63,033 nucleotides of DNA from Janthinobacterium sp. (GTDB taxonomy: Bacteria > Pseudomonadota > Gammaproteobacteria > Burkholderiales > Burkholderiaceae_D): the NCBI GenBank assembly GCA_003133225.1, contig PKWL01000077.1, positions 1 through 63,033 on the forward strand, read 5' to 3'. The notes beneath the pieces are model-generated. The model was not told where the DNA came from, ran no database searches, and worked only from the letters and a program-made list of their open reading frames with translations. Below are positions 55,292-63,033 of this stretch, piece by piece; the first letter of the stretch is position 1, and every line of letters starts with the position of its first letter. A program made the translations under genes and the position numbers.

Positions 55292-57279
55292 CTCCTGAAA
55301 TCGGTAATTTCTGTTTAATGCTGGCGCTGTGCCTGGCGCTGGTGCAGGGCATCGTTCCCATCGCCGGCTCCTTTCGCGGCAACGCGCGCTGGATGGCGCT
55401 GGCGCGTCCGGCCGCGGCCGGGCAGTTCGTCTTTGTCTCGATCGCGTTCGCATGCCTCGTTTCCGCCTTTGTCACGAACGATTTTTCCGTCAACTATGTA
55501 GCGTCCAATTCGAATTCGACCTTGCCGCTGTACTACCGCATCGCCGCCACCTGGGGCGGCCACGAAGGATCGTTGCTGCTGTGGGCCCAGATGCTGGTGC
55601 TGTGGACGTTCGCCGTCGCCCTCTTTAGCCGCCAGCTGCCCGATGAAACGATCGCCCGCGTGCTGGGCGTGATGGGTTTGATCAGCGTGGGCTTCCTCAG
55701 CTTCATGCTGTTTACGTCCAATCCGTTCGAGCGTTTGTTGCCGGCGGCCGCTGATGGACACGATCTGAATCCTTTGTTGCAAGATTTTGGCATGATCATT
55801 CATCCGCCCTTGCTCTACATGGGCTATGTCGGCTTTTCGGTCGCCTTCGCCTTCGCTCTGGCCGCCCTGATGGGGGGCCAGCTCGATGCCGCATGGGCCC
55901 GCTGGTCGCGGCCATGGACCTTGGTGGCGTGGATGTTTTTAACGCTCGGTATTTTCTTGGGCAGCTTCTGGGCCTACTATGAGCTCGGCTGGGGCGGCTG
56001 GTGGTTTTGGGACGCCGTGGAAAACGCATCCTTCATGCCGTGGCTGGTCGGCACGGCGCTGATCCATTCATTGGCCGTCACGGAAAAGCGCGGCAGCTTC
56101 AAAAATTGGACCGTGCTGCTCGCCATCATCGCCTTCTCGCTGTCGCTCCTGGGCACCTTCCTCGTGCGTTCCGGCGTCTTGACGTCGGTGCACGCCTTCG
56201 CGACGGATCCGCGCCGCGGCCTATTCATCCTCGTGTTCCTCGCGGTCGTCATCGGCGGCTCGCTCTTACTGTACGCTTGGCGCGCACCCAAGGTCGGCCT
56301 GGGCGGCAAATTCGGCCTCTTCTCGCGCGAATCCATGTTGCTTGTCAATAACGTCCTGTTGCTGGCTGCGGCTGGCACCGTCTTGTTGGGCACGCTGTAT
56401 CCTCTGTTCCTCGATGCCCTCGATCTGGGTAAAATTTCAGTGGGGCCTCCGTATTTCGAAGCCGTATTCGTACCCTTGATGATCCCCGTTCTCTTGCTCA
56501 TCGCGGTGGGGCCGTTCGTGCGCTGGAAGAATGCATCGGTGCAAGGTCTACTGCATCGGCTGCGTTATATTGCGCTCGCCACGCTGCTGTTTGCAGTGGC
56601 CGCAGCCTTGTTGTTCGCACCCTCGCCCATGGTGGTGCTCGGTGTCACCTGCAGCGTCTGGATCCTCTTGGCCACCGCATCCCACCTGCTCGAGCGCTTG
56701 CGCCATGCGCCGGCCGGCGCCTCGCTGTGGCTGCGCATTTCAAGTCAGCCGCGCAGCTACTGGGGCATGCTGGTCGCGCATGCCGGTATTGCCGTGTTCG
56801 TTTCCGGGGTGACGCTCGTCAAAGGCATGGAGACGGCCAACGACGTCAGCATGCGCGTCGGCGACACCACCAGCGCCGGCGGCTATACCTTCCGCTTCAC
56901 GGATTTGAAGGACATCAAGGGCCCCAACTACACGGCGACGCAAGGCACTTTCGAAGTCACCTACGGCGGCACCAAGATTGCGACGATGACCCCGCAAAAG
57001 CGCCTCTTCACAGTGCAACAGATGCCAATGACGGAAGCGGCGATCGACCGCGGCTTTACGCGCGACCTGTACGTGTCCTTGGGCGAGGCGACCAGCCAGG
57101 ATGTGTGGGTGGTGCGCGTGCAGCACAAGCCTTTCGTCGGATGGATCTGGGCCGGTTGCCTGATTATCGCTTTCGGCGGCTTCCTGGCCGCCTCCGACCG
57201 CCGCTATCGGATGGCGTCGAGCCGGCGCCGGGCGGCGCAGGAAGCAGCGCCCGGCGCCGCCCTTGGCGTTGCCGTTTGA
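55288..57279 (+). CDS. ccmF: Cytochrome c heme lyase subunit CcmF
   Basis: 663 residues with about fourteen membrane helices. WWD motif ELGWGGWWFWDAVENASFMP, the preceding WGGHEGSLLLWA and IIHPPLLYMGYVGF with heme-ligand His, and a periplasmic domain after about 520 (VTLVKGMETANDVSMRVGD). Its translation is coupled to ccmE (ATGA overlap). It attaches heme to apocytochromes, including the many c-type hemes encoded in this window. Confidence 0.96.
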   Translation: MTPEIGNFCLMLALCLALVQGIVPIAGSFRGNARWMALARPAAAGQFVFVSIAFACLVSAFVTNDFSVNYVASNSNSTLPLYYRIAATWGGHEGSLLLWAQMLVLWTFAVALFSRQLPDETIARVLGVMGLISVGFLSFMLFTSNPFERLLPAAADGHDLNPLLQDFGMIIHPPLLYMGYVGFSVAFAFALAALMGGQLDAAWARWSRPWTLVAWMFLTLGIFLGSFWAYYELGWGGWWFWDAVENASFMPWLVGTALIHSLAVTEKRGSFKNWTVLLAIIAFSLSLLGTFLVRSGVLTSVHAFATDPRRGLFILVFLAVVIGGSLLLYAWRAPKVGLGGKFGLFSRESMLLVNNVLLLAAAGTVLLGTLYPLFLDALDLGKISVGPPYFEAVFVPLMIPVLLLIAVGPFVRWKNASVQGLLHRLRYIALATLLFAVAAALLFAPSPMVVLGVTCSVWILLATASHLLERLRHAPAGASLWLRISSQPRSYWGMLVAHAGIAVFVSGVTLVKGMETANDVSMRVGDTTSAGGYTFRFTDLKDIKGPNYTATQGTFEVTYGGTKIATMTPQKRLFTVQQMPMTEAAIDRGFTRDLYVSLGEATSQDVWVVRVQHKPFVGWIWAGCLIIAFGGFLAASDRRYRMASSRRRAAQEAAPGAALGVAV

Positions 57280-57372
57280 ACGAAGGCGTTGCGCGCCGCG
57301 CCCAAGCAATATTGTTCGACGGCATGAGCTGTGGCGTCGGCACCCGCAAACTGAAGACGGAAAGTTGGGACA

Positions 57373-57900
57373 ATGAAACGATTTCTTTTACCCCTAGGCA
57401 TATTTATCGCATTGCTGCTGTTTCTCGGTGTCGGGCTGCGTTTGAATCCGCGCGAAGTACCGTCGCCCTTCATCGGCAAGCCGGCGCCCAGTTTCAAATT
57501 GTCGCAACTAGGTGACGCCGAACAGACCATTTCGCCGTCGGACATGGCAGGCCAAGTCTGGCTGTTGAATGTCTGGGCCTCGTGGTGCGTGTCGTGCCGC
57601 GAGGAGCATCCCATCTTGCTGGAGTTCTCGCGCCAAGCGGTGGTGCCGATCGTGGGCCTCAACTATAAGGACGCGCGGGCCGACGGCAATGGCTGGCTGC
57701 GTCAATTTGGCAATCCCTACAAGGTGTCGGCCTTCGATGCCGACGGCCGGGTCGGTATCAATTATGGCGTGTATGGCGTCCCCGAAACATTTGTCATTGA
57801 CAAGCAGGGCGTGATCCGCATGAAGTACATCGGCCCGGTGACCCTTGAGGTCATCAACACCAAACTTTTACCTTTGATCAAAGAGTTAAATCGTGCGTAA
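57373..57900 (+). CDS. ccmG: Thiol:disulfide interchange protein CcmG/DsbE
   Basis: 175 residues with an N-terminal anchor (LLPLGIFIALLLFLGVGL) and a thioredoxin fold with active site WASWCVSCREEHP, GLNYKD, and the cis-Pro YGVYGVPETFVID. It keeps apocytochrome CXXCH cysteines reduced for heme ligation. It starts 93 bases after ccmF and overlaps ccmH by eight. Confidence 0.93.
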   Translation: MKRFLLPLGIFIALLLFLGVGLRLNPREVPSPFIGKPAPSFKLSQLGDAEQTISPSDMAGQVWLLNVWASWCVSCREEHPILLEFSRQAVVPIVGLNYKDARADGNGWLRQFGNPYKVSAFDADGRVGINYGVYGVPETFVIDKQGVIRMKYIGPVTLEVINTKLLPLIKELNRA

Positions 57901-58363
57901 ATTATTGTTCGGCTGTTTGCTTGCGCTATCGAGCGCGCTCGCCCTTGCCAATGTCGCGCTACCGGTGGCCGCTGATCCGGTGCTGGAAATGCATGTCATG
58001 GCCCTATCTGCAGAGCTGCGCTGCCTCGTGTGTCAAAACCAGACGATCGCCGACTCGCATGCCGATTTGGCGATCGACTTGAGAAACCAAGTGCGCGAAA
58101 AGCTGGCCCAAGGCATGTCGGACCAGGCCGTGGTCGACTACATGGTGGAACGCTACGGCGATTTCGTTTTGTATCGGCCCCCGTTCAAGGCCACCACCTG
58201 GCTCCTGTGGTGCGGTCCTTTTCTGTTGATGATCGGCGGAGTCGGCTTCCTCATTCGAAATCTGCGCCGCCGCCGCCCCCAAGTGGACGCCTTGCCGCCA
58301 GCCGAAACGGAGCGCGCCGCCAACCTGCTGCGCGCCACTACTGAAACTAAGGAAACGAAATGA
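57893..58363 (+). CDS. ccmH: Cytochrome c maturation protein CcmH
   Basis: 156 residues, GTG start. Signal peptide (LLFGCLLALSSALALANVAL), the redox pair in LRCLVCQNQTIADSHADLA, LAQGMSDQAVVDYMVERYGDF and a C-terminal membrane helix (LLWCGPFLLMIGGVGFLI). It is the single-domain CcmH form, with CcmI as a separate protein downstream (ATGA overlap). Confidence 0.94.
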   Translation: MRKLLFGCLLALSSALALANVALPVAADPVLEMHVMALSAELRCLVCQNQTIADSHADLAIDLRNQVREKLAQGMSDQAVVDYMVERYGDFVLYRPPFKATTWLLWCGPFLLMIGGVGFLIRNLRRRRPQVDALPPAETERAANLLRATTETKETK

Positions 58364-59595
58364 CCGCATTTTTAATCGTCGCCGCGCTCTTGATGGGCGG
58401 TGCCCTGCTGTTCATTTTACCCACGCTGTTGCGTAAAGAAGCCGTCGTGACCCGGCATGCCCTGCGCGATGAAGCCAATTTGGCCGTGCTGCGCGACCAG
58501 TTGCGCGAACTCGATGCCGATCTCGCGGCCGGCACCATCGATGCGCCCGGCTATGACAGCTCAAGGAAGGAACTGGAAAGACGCGTGGCCGAAGATGTGC
58601 AGCCAGGCGTCGCCAGTACCGATTCCAAGGGGGACCGGCGCTGGAGCGCCGTGCTGCTCGGCCTAGCCATTCCCGTCGTCGCGGTCGCGCTGTATTTACT
58701 GCTTGGCTCGCCTGATGGGCTCGACCCGGCGCAGATCGCATCCAAGGACCAAGCTCATGAGGTGACCAAACAGCAGCTGATCGACATGGTCGCCGGGCTG
58801 GCCCAGCGCTTGAAAGACAAACCGGACGACGCCGATGGCTGGAACATGCTGGCGCGCTCTTACGATACCTTGGGCCAGTTCCCCGAAGCGGCCGCTGCCT
58901 ATGCACACTTGGTGACACTCGTTCCCGGCAATGCCGATGTGCTGGCCAACTACGCCGACACCCTGGCCATGTCACGCAATAGAAGCATGCAAGGCGAACC
59001 GGAACAGCTAATCGAGCGCGCACTCCTGGCGGACCCGTCGAATGTCAAAGCGCTTTCCTTGTCCGGCAGTGCCGCATTCGAGCGCCACGACTATGTGGCC
59101 GCGGTCAAACAATGGAAAAAAATCCTCTTGCTGGTTCCACCAGAGTCCGATACGGCAAGCACCACCATGAGTAATATCGGCGAGGCGCAAGGCTTGGCGG
59201 GTGATCCGGCCGCCGCGCAAAAGCCTGTTGCTAAGGCGCGCGCCGCAGCCGCCACCGAAGTGGGAGGGACCGTCGAGCTTGACGCTACGCTGCGCGCCAA
59301 AGTGAGCGGCGCCGAAACCGTGTTCATCTTCGCCCGCGCCGCGCAAGGACCGCCTTTCCCACTGGCAGTCCTGCGCAAACAAGTGAAAGATCTTCCGTTC
59401 AATTTCGTGCTCGACGACAGCATGAGTGTCATTTCCAGCGCCAAACTATCAAGCTATCCAATGGTGGTGGTTGGCGCGCGCATTTCAAATTCGGGCAGCG
59501 CGACGCCCAGTGCCGGCGACTTCGAGGGTGTGACCGAGCCGGTTCGTCCAGGCGCGAAACATGTCAAGATCCTCATCAATTCGCAACGCAACTAA
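58360..59595 (+). CDS. ccmI: Cytochrome c maturation protein CcmI (TPR)
   Basis: 411 residues. Two membrane helices (FLIVAALLMGGALLFILPTL and VLLGLAIPVVAVALYLLLG) bracket a Leu-rich segment (LRDQLRELDADLAAGTIDAP), followed by TPR repeats (DGWNMLARSYDTLGQFPEAA, VLANYADTLA, ALSLSGSAAFERHDYVAAV) and a C-terminal beta domain (VFIFARAAQGPPFPLAVLRK). CcmI presents apocytochromes to CcmFH. Last gene of the ccm operon. Confidence 0.93.
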   Translation: MTAFLIVAALLMGGALLFILPTLLRKEAVVTRHALRDEANLAVLRDQLRELDADLAAGTIDAPGYDSSRKELERRVAEDVQPGVASTDSKGDRRWSAVLLGLAIPVVAVALYLLLGSPDGLDPAQIASKDQAHEVTKQQLIDMVAGLAQRLKDKPDDADGWNMLARSYDTLGQFPEAAAAYAHLVTLVPGNADVLANYADTLAMSRNRSMQGEPEQLIERALLADPSNVKALSLSGSAAFERHDYVAAVKQWKKILLLVPPESDTASTTMSNIGEAQGLAGDPAAAQKPVAKARAAAATEVGGTVELDATLRAKVSGAETVFIFARAAQGPPFPLAVLRKQVKDLPFNFVLDDSMSVISSAKLSSYPMVVVGARISNSGSATPSAGDFEGVTEPVRPGAKHVKILINSQRN

Positions 59596-60193
59596 AGCGT
59601 GGGTGCCGCTGCTCGTGGCGCTCGCCAAGGGGGCCGCGGGCCAGTTGGAGCCTACCGGGAGCCAGCTTGGCCCTGGGCTGTCGCCCACACGCAGCGAACG
59701 GCCAATGGGCGACGACGCCGCGGCGGAAGGCTCGGCAAAGTAGCTTGACGCAGGGCCCTGGCCCGGTGGCGGCGCGCTGCCGGATCAAGCGCTGCGTCTG
59801 CACGGTCCCCTTTCGAGCCCGCCGCAGGGGCCAGGCCACACGGCGGGGCGCAGCGCGGAGCGACAACGGAGCCCGACTCAGCAGCAGAAAATTCGACCCA
59901 CGGAGCCTTTATGACGCGGCGCAGGGAACAAAAAAACAAGCAGCAAACTTCGACTACGGGCGGGCAGCGCCGGCGCCAGTCGGACCAGGCTCGGCGCGAT
60001 GCGCCCAAAGCCGACAACCGCGCCTCCGGCACCAAGCCCGCCGCCGCCACGCAAAGGTGCGCGCGATCCTTGCCGTGGACGGCCGGCCGGACACCTGCTG
60101 GCGCGCCTTCAAAAACCCAGGACATGGCAATCTTGCGCGCCGACTGCCTCCCATGCAAATTCACTTGAATTCTATTTTGGCCAAAACATACCT
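59596..60193. other. GC-rich intergenic region upstream of the PatZ-like gene
   Basis: About 600 bases. A possible 85-residue very basic frame (59911-60168) has a GGAG before its ATG but no recognisable domain and a composition like antisense frames, so I do not call it. No clear promoter or terminator was found. Confidence 0.35.
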
Positions 60194-62872
60194 ATGGACA
60201 AGCATTATCTGACCCCGCTGTTCTCGCCCACCTCCATTGTCGTGTTGGCAGGCGCGCCTGACGAGCCTGAACGTCAAACCAGCTACGGTCGCAGCATCAG
60301 CGCCCAGATACGCGAGAGCGGCTTTGCCGGGCCCGTGACGTTTCTCGACGTTAGCATGAGCGGCACCCTAAGCGACTTGGTCCACGCGCGCGCCGATTTG
60401 GCGGTGATCGCCCTGCCCAACGAGGAACTGGCGTTTGCGCTGGAAGTGGCCGGGCGCATCCAGTGTCAGGCCGCCATCATCATTTCATCGGGCGTCGATC
60501 TGGCGCATGCAAAAGAGCTGCATGCGATCGCCCGTAAATACGGCATGCAATTACTGGGGCCAAACTGCCTCGGCTATCAACGTCCGCGCCTGAAAATCAA
60601 TGCCAGCGTGGCCGGTGTCTTGGCGCAACCGGGCTCACTGGCGCTGGTGTCCCAGTCGGGTGCGCTGACCTCGTCGATATTGGACTGGGCCGGCAAGAAC
60701 GCCGTGGGCTTTTCGACCGTGGTGTCGCTGGGACAAAACACATCGGTCGATTTGGCGCAAACTCTCGATTTTCTGGCGACCGACCCGGCCACCCAAAGTA
60801 TCGTGATCTACATGGAAGGCATACACAATGCGCGCCGCTTCATCAGCGCCTTGCGCGCCGCCGCCAACACGAAACCGGTCGTGGTGCTCAAGGCCGGGCG
60901 CAAGGCTGCCGGATCGCAAGCCGCCTTGACCCATTCTGGTGCCATCGTCGGCAGCGACGAAGTGTTCGACGCCGCCTTGCGCCGGGCCGGTGCGGTGCGC
61001 GTCAAATCGTTCGTGCAACTTTTTTCCGCCGCCAAATGTCTGGCCTCGAACCATCGCCCCGTCGGTTCCCGCCTGGCGATCGTGACCAATGGTGGCGGCC
61101 CCGGCGTCTTGGCCGCCGACTGGCTCACCGAGCTTGAATTGGACCTGGCCTGCCTGTCACCGGCCACGGTCACGGCACTGGCGCCGCAACTGCCGCCGCT
61201 CGCCACCCTCACGCACTTGGTCGACCTGTCGGAGGAAGCGGGCCCGCAACATTACCGCGCCGCCATCGAGGCTTGTTCCGGCGATGCCGCGGTCGATGGC
61301 GTTCTGGCCATTTATTCGCCCAAGCTGGGCAGCAACCCGACGGAAGTGGCTGCCGCACTAACCAGCTTGCATGCCGGCATGAGCAAACCCCTGCTCACGT
61401 GCTGGATGGGCGATGAAAAGGTCGCCGAAGCCCGGCAAGTGATCAACGGGGCCGGCATTGCCACCTTCCGCACGCCGGAAGCGGCGGTCGATGCCTTCCA
61501 TAACATCGCCTCCTTTTACCAGAACCAGCAACTGCTGCACCAGACGCCGCCACCCTTGTCGCAACTGGCGCAGCCGGATCTGGAAGGGGCGCGCATGTTG
61601 ATCGAAAGCGTGTTGGCGGAACGGCGCATGGTGCTAACTGAAATGGAGTCGAAAGCTCTTTTGGCCGCTTTCCATATCCCCATCACCCAGACCATCTTGG
61701 CGCGCAGCGCCAACGAGGCGATCTTGATCGCCAGCCAGATCGGCTACCCGGTCGCCCTCAAAATCGACTCGCCCGACATCGCGCATAAGTCCGATGTGCA
61801 AGGCGTCGTCCTCAATGTTCTAAATGCCACCGGCGTACGCGACGTCTACAGCGACATGATAGCGACCGTGCGCAGCCTCAAGCCGGAGGCGCAGATCAAC
61901 GGCGTAACCATCCAAAAAATGTCTGGCAAGAAGCGCGGGCGCGAACTGTACATCGGCCTCGTCACAGATCAGCCTTTCGGGCCGGTCATCACTTTCGGCG
62001 CCGGCGGCACCATGATCGAGCTGATCGACGACCGGGCGGCTGAGTTGCCGCCGCTCAATCAATTTCTGGCGCGACGCCTGATCCAGCGTGTGCGCTCGGC
62101 CGCCACCCTGGGCGAATGGCGCGGCGCCCCGGCCGCCGATCTGGAAGCGATTGAACACGTCTTGCTGCGCGTGTCGGAAATGGTGTGCGCCTTGCCGCAA
62201 TTGCGGGAAATGGACATCAACCCCTTAATCGTCGACGACGCCGGGGCTTTGGTGGTGGACGCCCGCATTGTCGTCGACCATGCGCCGCCATCGGCCCACC
62301 GCTACGACCATCTGGCAATCCTGCCCTACCCGTCAAATTATGCGCAGGACTGGCCGCTGCGCGGCGGCGCCCAATATACGATGCGCCCGATACAGCCCGA
62401 TGATGCCACGATGCTGCAAGAGTTCATGCGCAAATTGTCGGACAAGGCGCGTTACTATCGCTTTGTCTCATCCATGCGCGAACACTCAGAACGCATGCTG
62501 GCGCGTTACACCTTGATCGATTATGACCGCGAAATGGCACTCGTTGCCGTCTACAAGCAGCGCGCGCCGACCAGCGACGGTGAATTTAGTGAAACCGAAC
62601 GCATCATCGGCGTCTCGCGCTATGTTGCCAACCCCGACCTTAGCAGTTGCGAGTTCTCCCTCGTCGTCGATGACGAGTTCAGCGGTCAAGGGTTGGGCTC
62701 GCGCTTGATGCAGTCGATCATGGACGTGGCGCGCCACAAAGGCTTGACGGAAATCGACGGTCTGGTGCTCACGAAAAACACCGGCATGTTGAAATTGATG
62801 AAAAGCCTTGGCTTCGACATCCAGTATTATGCGGATGACCCGGATTTCAAACTCTGCAGCAAGGCCTTATAG
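60194..62872 (+). CDS. Acyl-CoA synthetase (NDP-forming)-like / GNAT acetyltransferase fusion (PatZ type)
   Basis: 892 residues from ATG 60194; the frame is open further upstream but only as non-coding sequence. Order: CoA-binding and ligase-like domains (LGPNCLGYQRP, VSQSGALTSSILDW, ALTHSGAIVGSDEVFDAA), ATP-grasp (GYPVALKIDSPDIAHKSDVQ, FGPVITFGAGGTMIELIDDR, MDINPLIVDD), then a C-terminal GNAT domain (about 725-892) with the acetyl-CoA motif FSGQGLGSRLMQSI. E. coli PatZ has this layout and length and acetylates lysines on metabolic enzymes. The His in THSGA is where NDP-forming synthetases carry the phosphohistidine, so ligase activity cannot be excluded. Confidence 0.88.
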   Translation: MDKHYLTPLFSPTSIVVLAGAPDEPERQTSYGRSISAQIRESGFAGPVTFLDVSMSGTLSDLVHARADLAVIALPNEELAFALEVAGRIQCQAAIIISSGVDLAHAKELHAIARKYGMQLLGPNCLGYQRPRLKINASVAGVLAQPGSLALVSQSGALTSSILDWAGKNAVGFSTVVSLGQNTSVDLAQTLDFLATDPATQSIVIYMEGIHNARRFISALRAAANTKPVVVLKAGRKAAGSQAALTHSGAIVGSDEVFDAALRRAGAVRVKSFVQLFSAAKCLASNHRPVGSRLAIVTNGGGPGVLAADWLTELELDLACLSPATVTALAPQLPPLATLTHLVDLSEEAGPQHYRAAIEACSGDAAVDGVLAIYSPKLGSNPTEVAAALTSLHAGMSKPLLTCWMGDEKVAEARQVINGAGIATFRTPEAAVDAFHNIASFYQNQQLLHQTPPPLSQLAQPDLEGARMLIESVLAERRMVLTEMESKALLAAFHIPITQTILARSANEAILIASQIGYPVALKIDSPDIAHKSDVQGVVLNVLNATGVRDVYSDMIATVRSLKPEAQINGVTIQKMSGKKRGRELYIGLVTDQPFGPVITFGAGGTMIELIDDRAAELPPLNQFLARRLIQRVRSAATLGEWRGAPAADLEAIEHVLLRVSEMVCALPQLREMDINPLIVDDAGALVVDARIVVDHAPPSAHRYDHLAILPYPSNYAQDWPLRGGAQYTMRPIQPDDATMLQEFMRKLSDKARYYRFVSSMREHSERMLARYTLIDYDREMALVAVYKQRAPTSDGEFSETERIIGVSRYVANPDLSSCEFSLVVDDEFSGQGLGSRLMQSIMDVARHKGLTEIDGLVLTKNTGMLKLMKSLGFDIQYYADDPDFKLCSKAL

Positions 62873-63011
62873 GTAAGTCTACCAGCGGCCCTGGTACGGC
62901 GTGTCGGAAGCGGCGCATGGGAAGTACGCATGGTCAATGGTCGGCAAACCTGGAACCTGCCACGGCGGCCCGCTGCGTGCAGCTGATGCAAAAAGCACTG
63001 GAACGCATGAA

Positions 63012-63033
63012 GGGGAGTACGCAGAATTCGGAA
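63012..63033 (+). repeat. Probable Tn3-family terminal inverted repeat cut by the window end
   Basis: The last 22 bases begin GGGG and contain GCAGAATTCGGAA. They match the first 22 bases of the repeat at 6285-6322 at 17 positions. The orientation implies a Tn3-family element extending beyond the window. Confidence 0.5.

Noticed and set aside
59911..60168. 85-residue basic frame with a GGAG upstream
   Set aside because: No domain, and composition like surrounding non-coding GC-rich sequence.

Overview
The window reads as chromosomal DNA of a facultative, microaerobic betaproteobacterium, most likely in Burkholderiales. Gene content supports this: a ccoNOQPGH cbb3 oxidase locus preceded by hemN-ccoI-ccoS and followed by fnr, a complete ccmABCDEFGHI operon, the lipA-lipB-ybeD block, and a class II (B12-dependent) ribonucleotide reductase. 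Genus cannot be fixed by reading alone. There are no rRNA genes, convincing tRNAs or CRISPR arrays.

Layout. 1-6165: a signalling cluster with the tail of one hybrid histidine kinase, a REC-EAL protein, a full hybrid kinase carrying a c-type-heme-like sensor domain (CVSCH), and a REC protein. 6285-15490: a mobile-element graveyard. Two same-orientation remnants of a Tn3-family transposase end bracket a Zur-like regulator, two small DUF2946-like proteins and a TonB receptor, which look like a metal-uptake unit. Next come a truncated Mu/TniA-type transposase, its ATPase, a TnsE-like gene and a repeat-bearing element end that abuts lipA. 15475-20926: lipA, lipB, ybeD, a LysE-type exporter and a degenerate GGDEF-EAL protein. 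20979-32166: an aerotaxis-receptor remnant, hemN and the cbb3 oxidase with its assembly genes and Fnr, with FNR boxes placed at -41.5 to matching -10 hexamers. 32430-38465: MarR, nrdJ, a GT9 glycosyltransferase and a hemerythrin. 38975-43932: an extracellular-electron-transfer module of the Mto/Pio type (mtoD, decaheme mtoA, porin mtoB, tetraheme cymA). 45189-51277: a stand-alone CcsA-type cytochrome c biogenesis protein, a histidine kinase with a sigma54-dependent response regulator, and a second ccoG. 51606-59595: a Dnr-like regulator and ccmA-I. 60194-62872: a PatZ-type acyl-CoA synthetase/GNAT protein. The last bases look like another Tn3-family terminal repeat.

The most interesting part is 38.9-51.3 kb. 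The mto operon and the divergent ccsA-like gene each have a well-spaced sigma54 (-24/-12) promoter candidate (44002-44018 on the minus strand; 45008-45024 on the plus strand). A two-component pair with a GAFTGA-type sigma54 activator lies next to them. This suggests a dedicated sensory circuit switching on an outer-membrane electron conduit together with a cytochrome maturation accessory. No outer-surface MtrC/OmcA-type multiheme cytochrome is present, so the module resembles Fe(II)-oxidising MtoAB/PioAB more than Shewanella MtrCAB. Direction of electron flow is inference.
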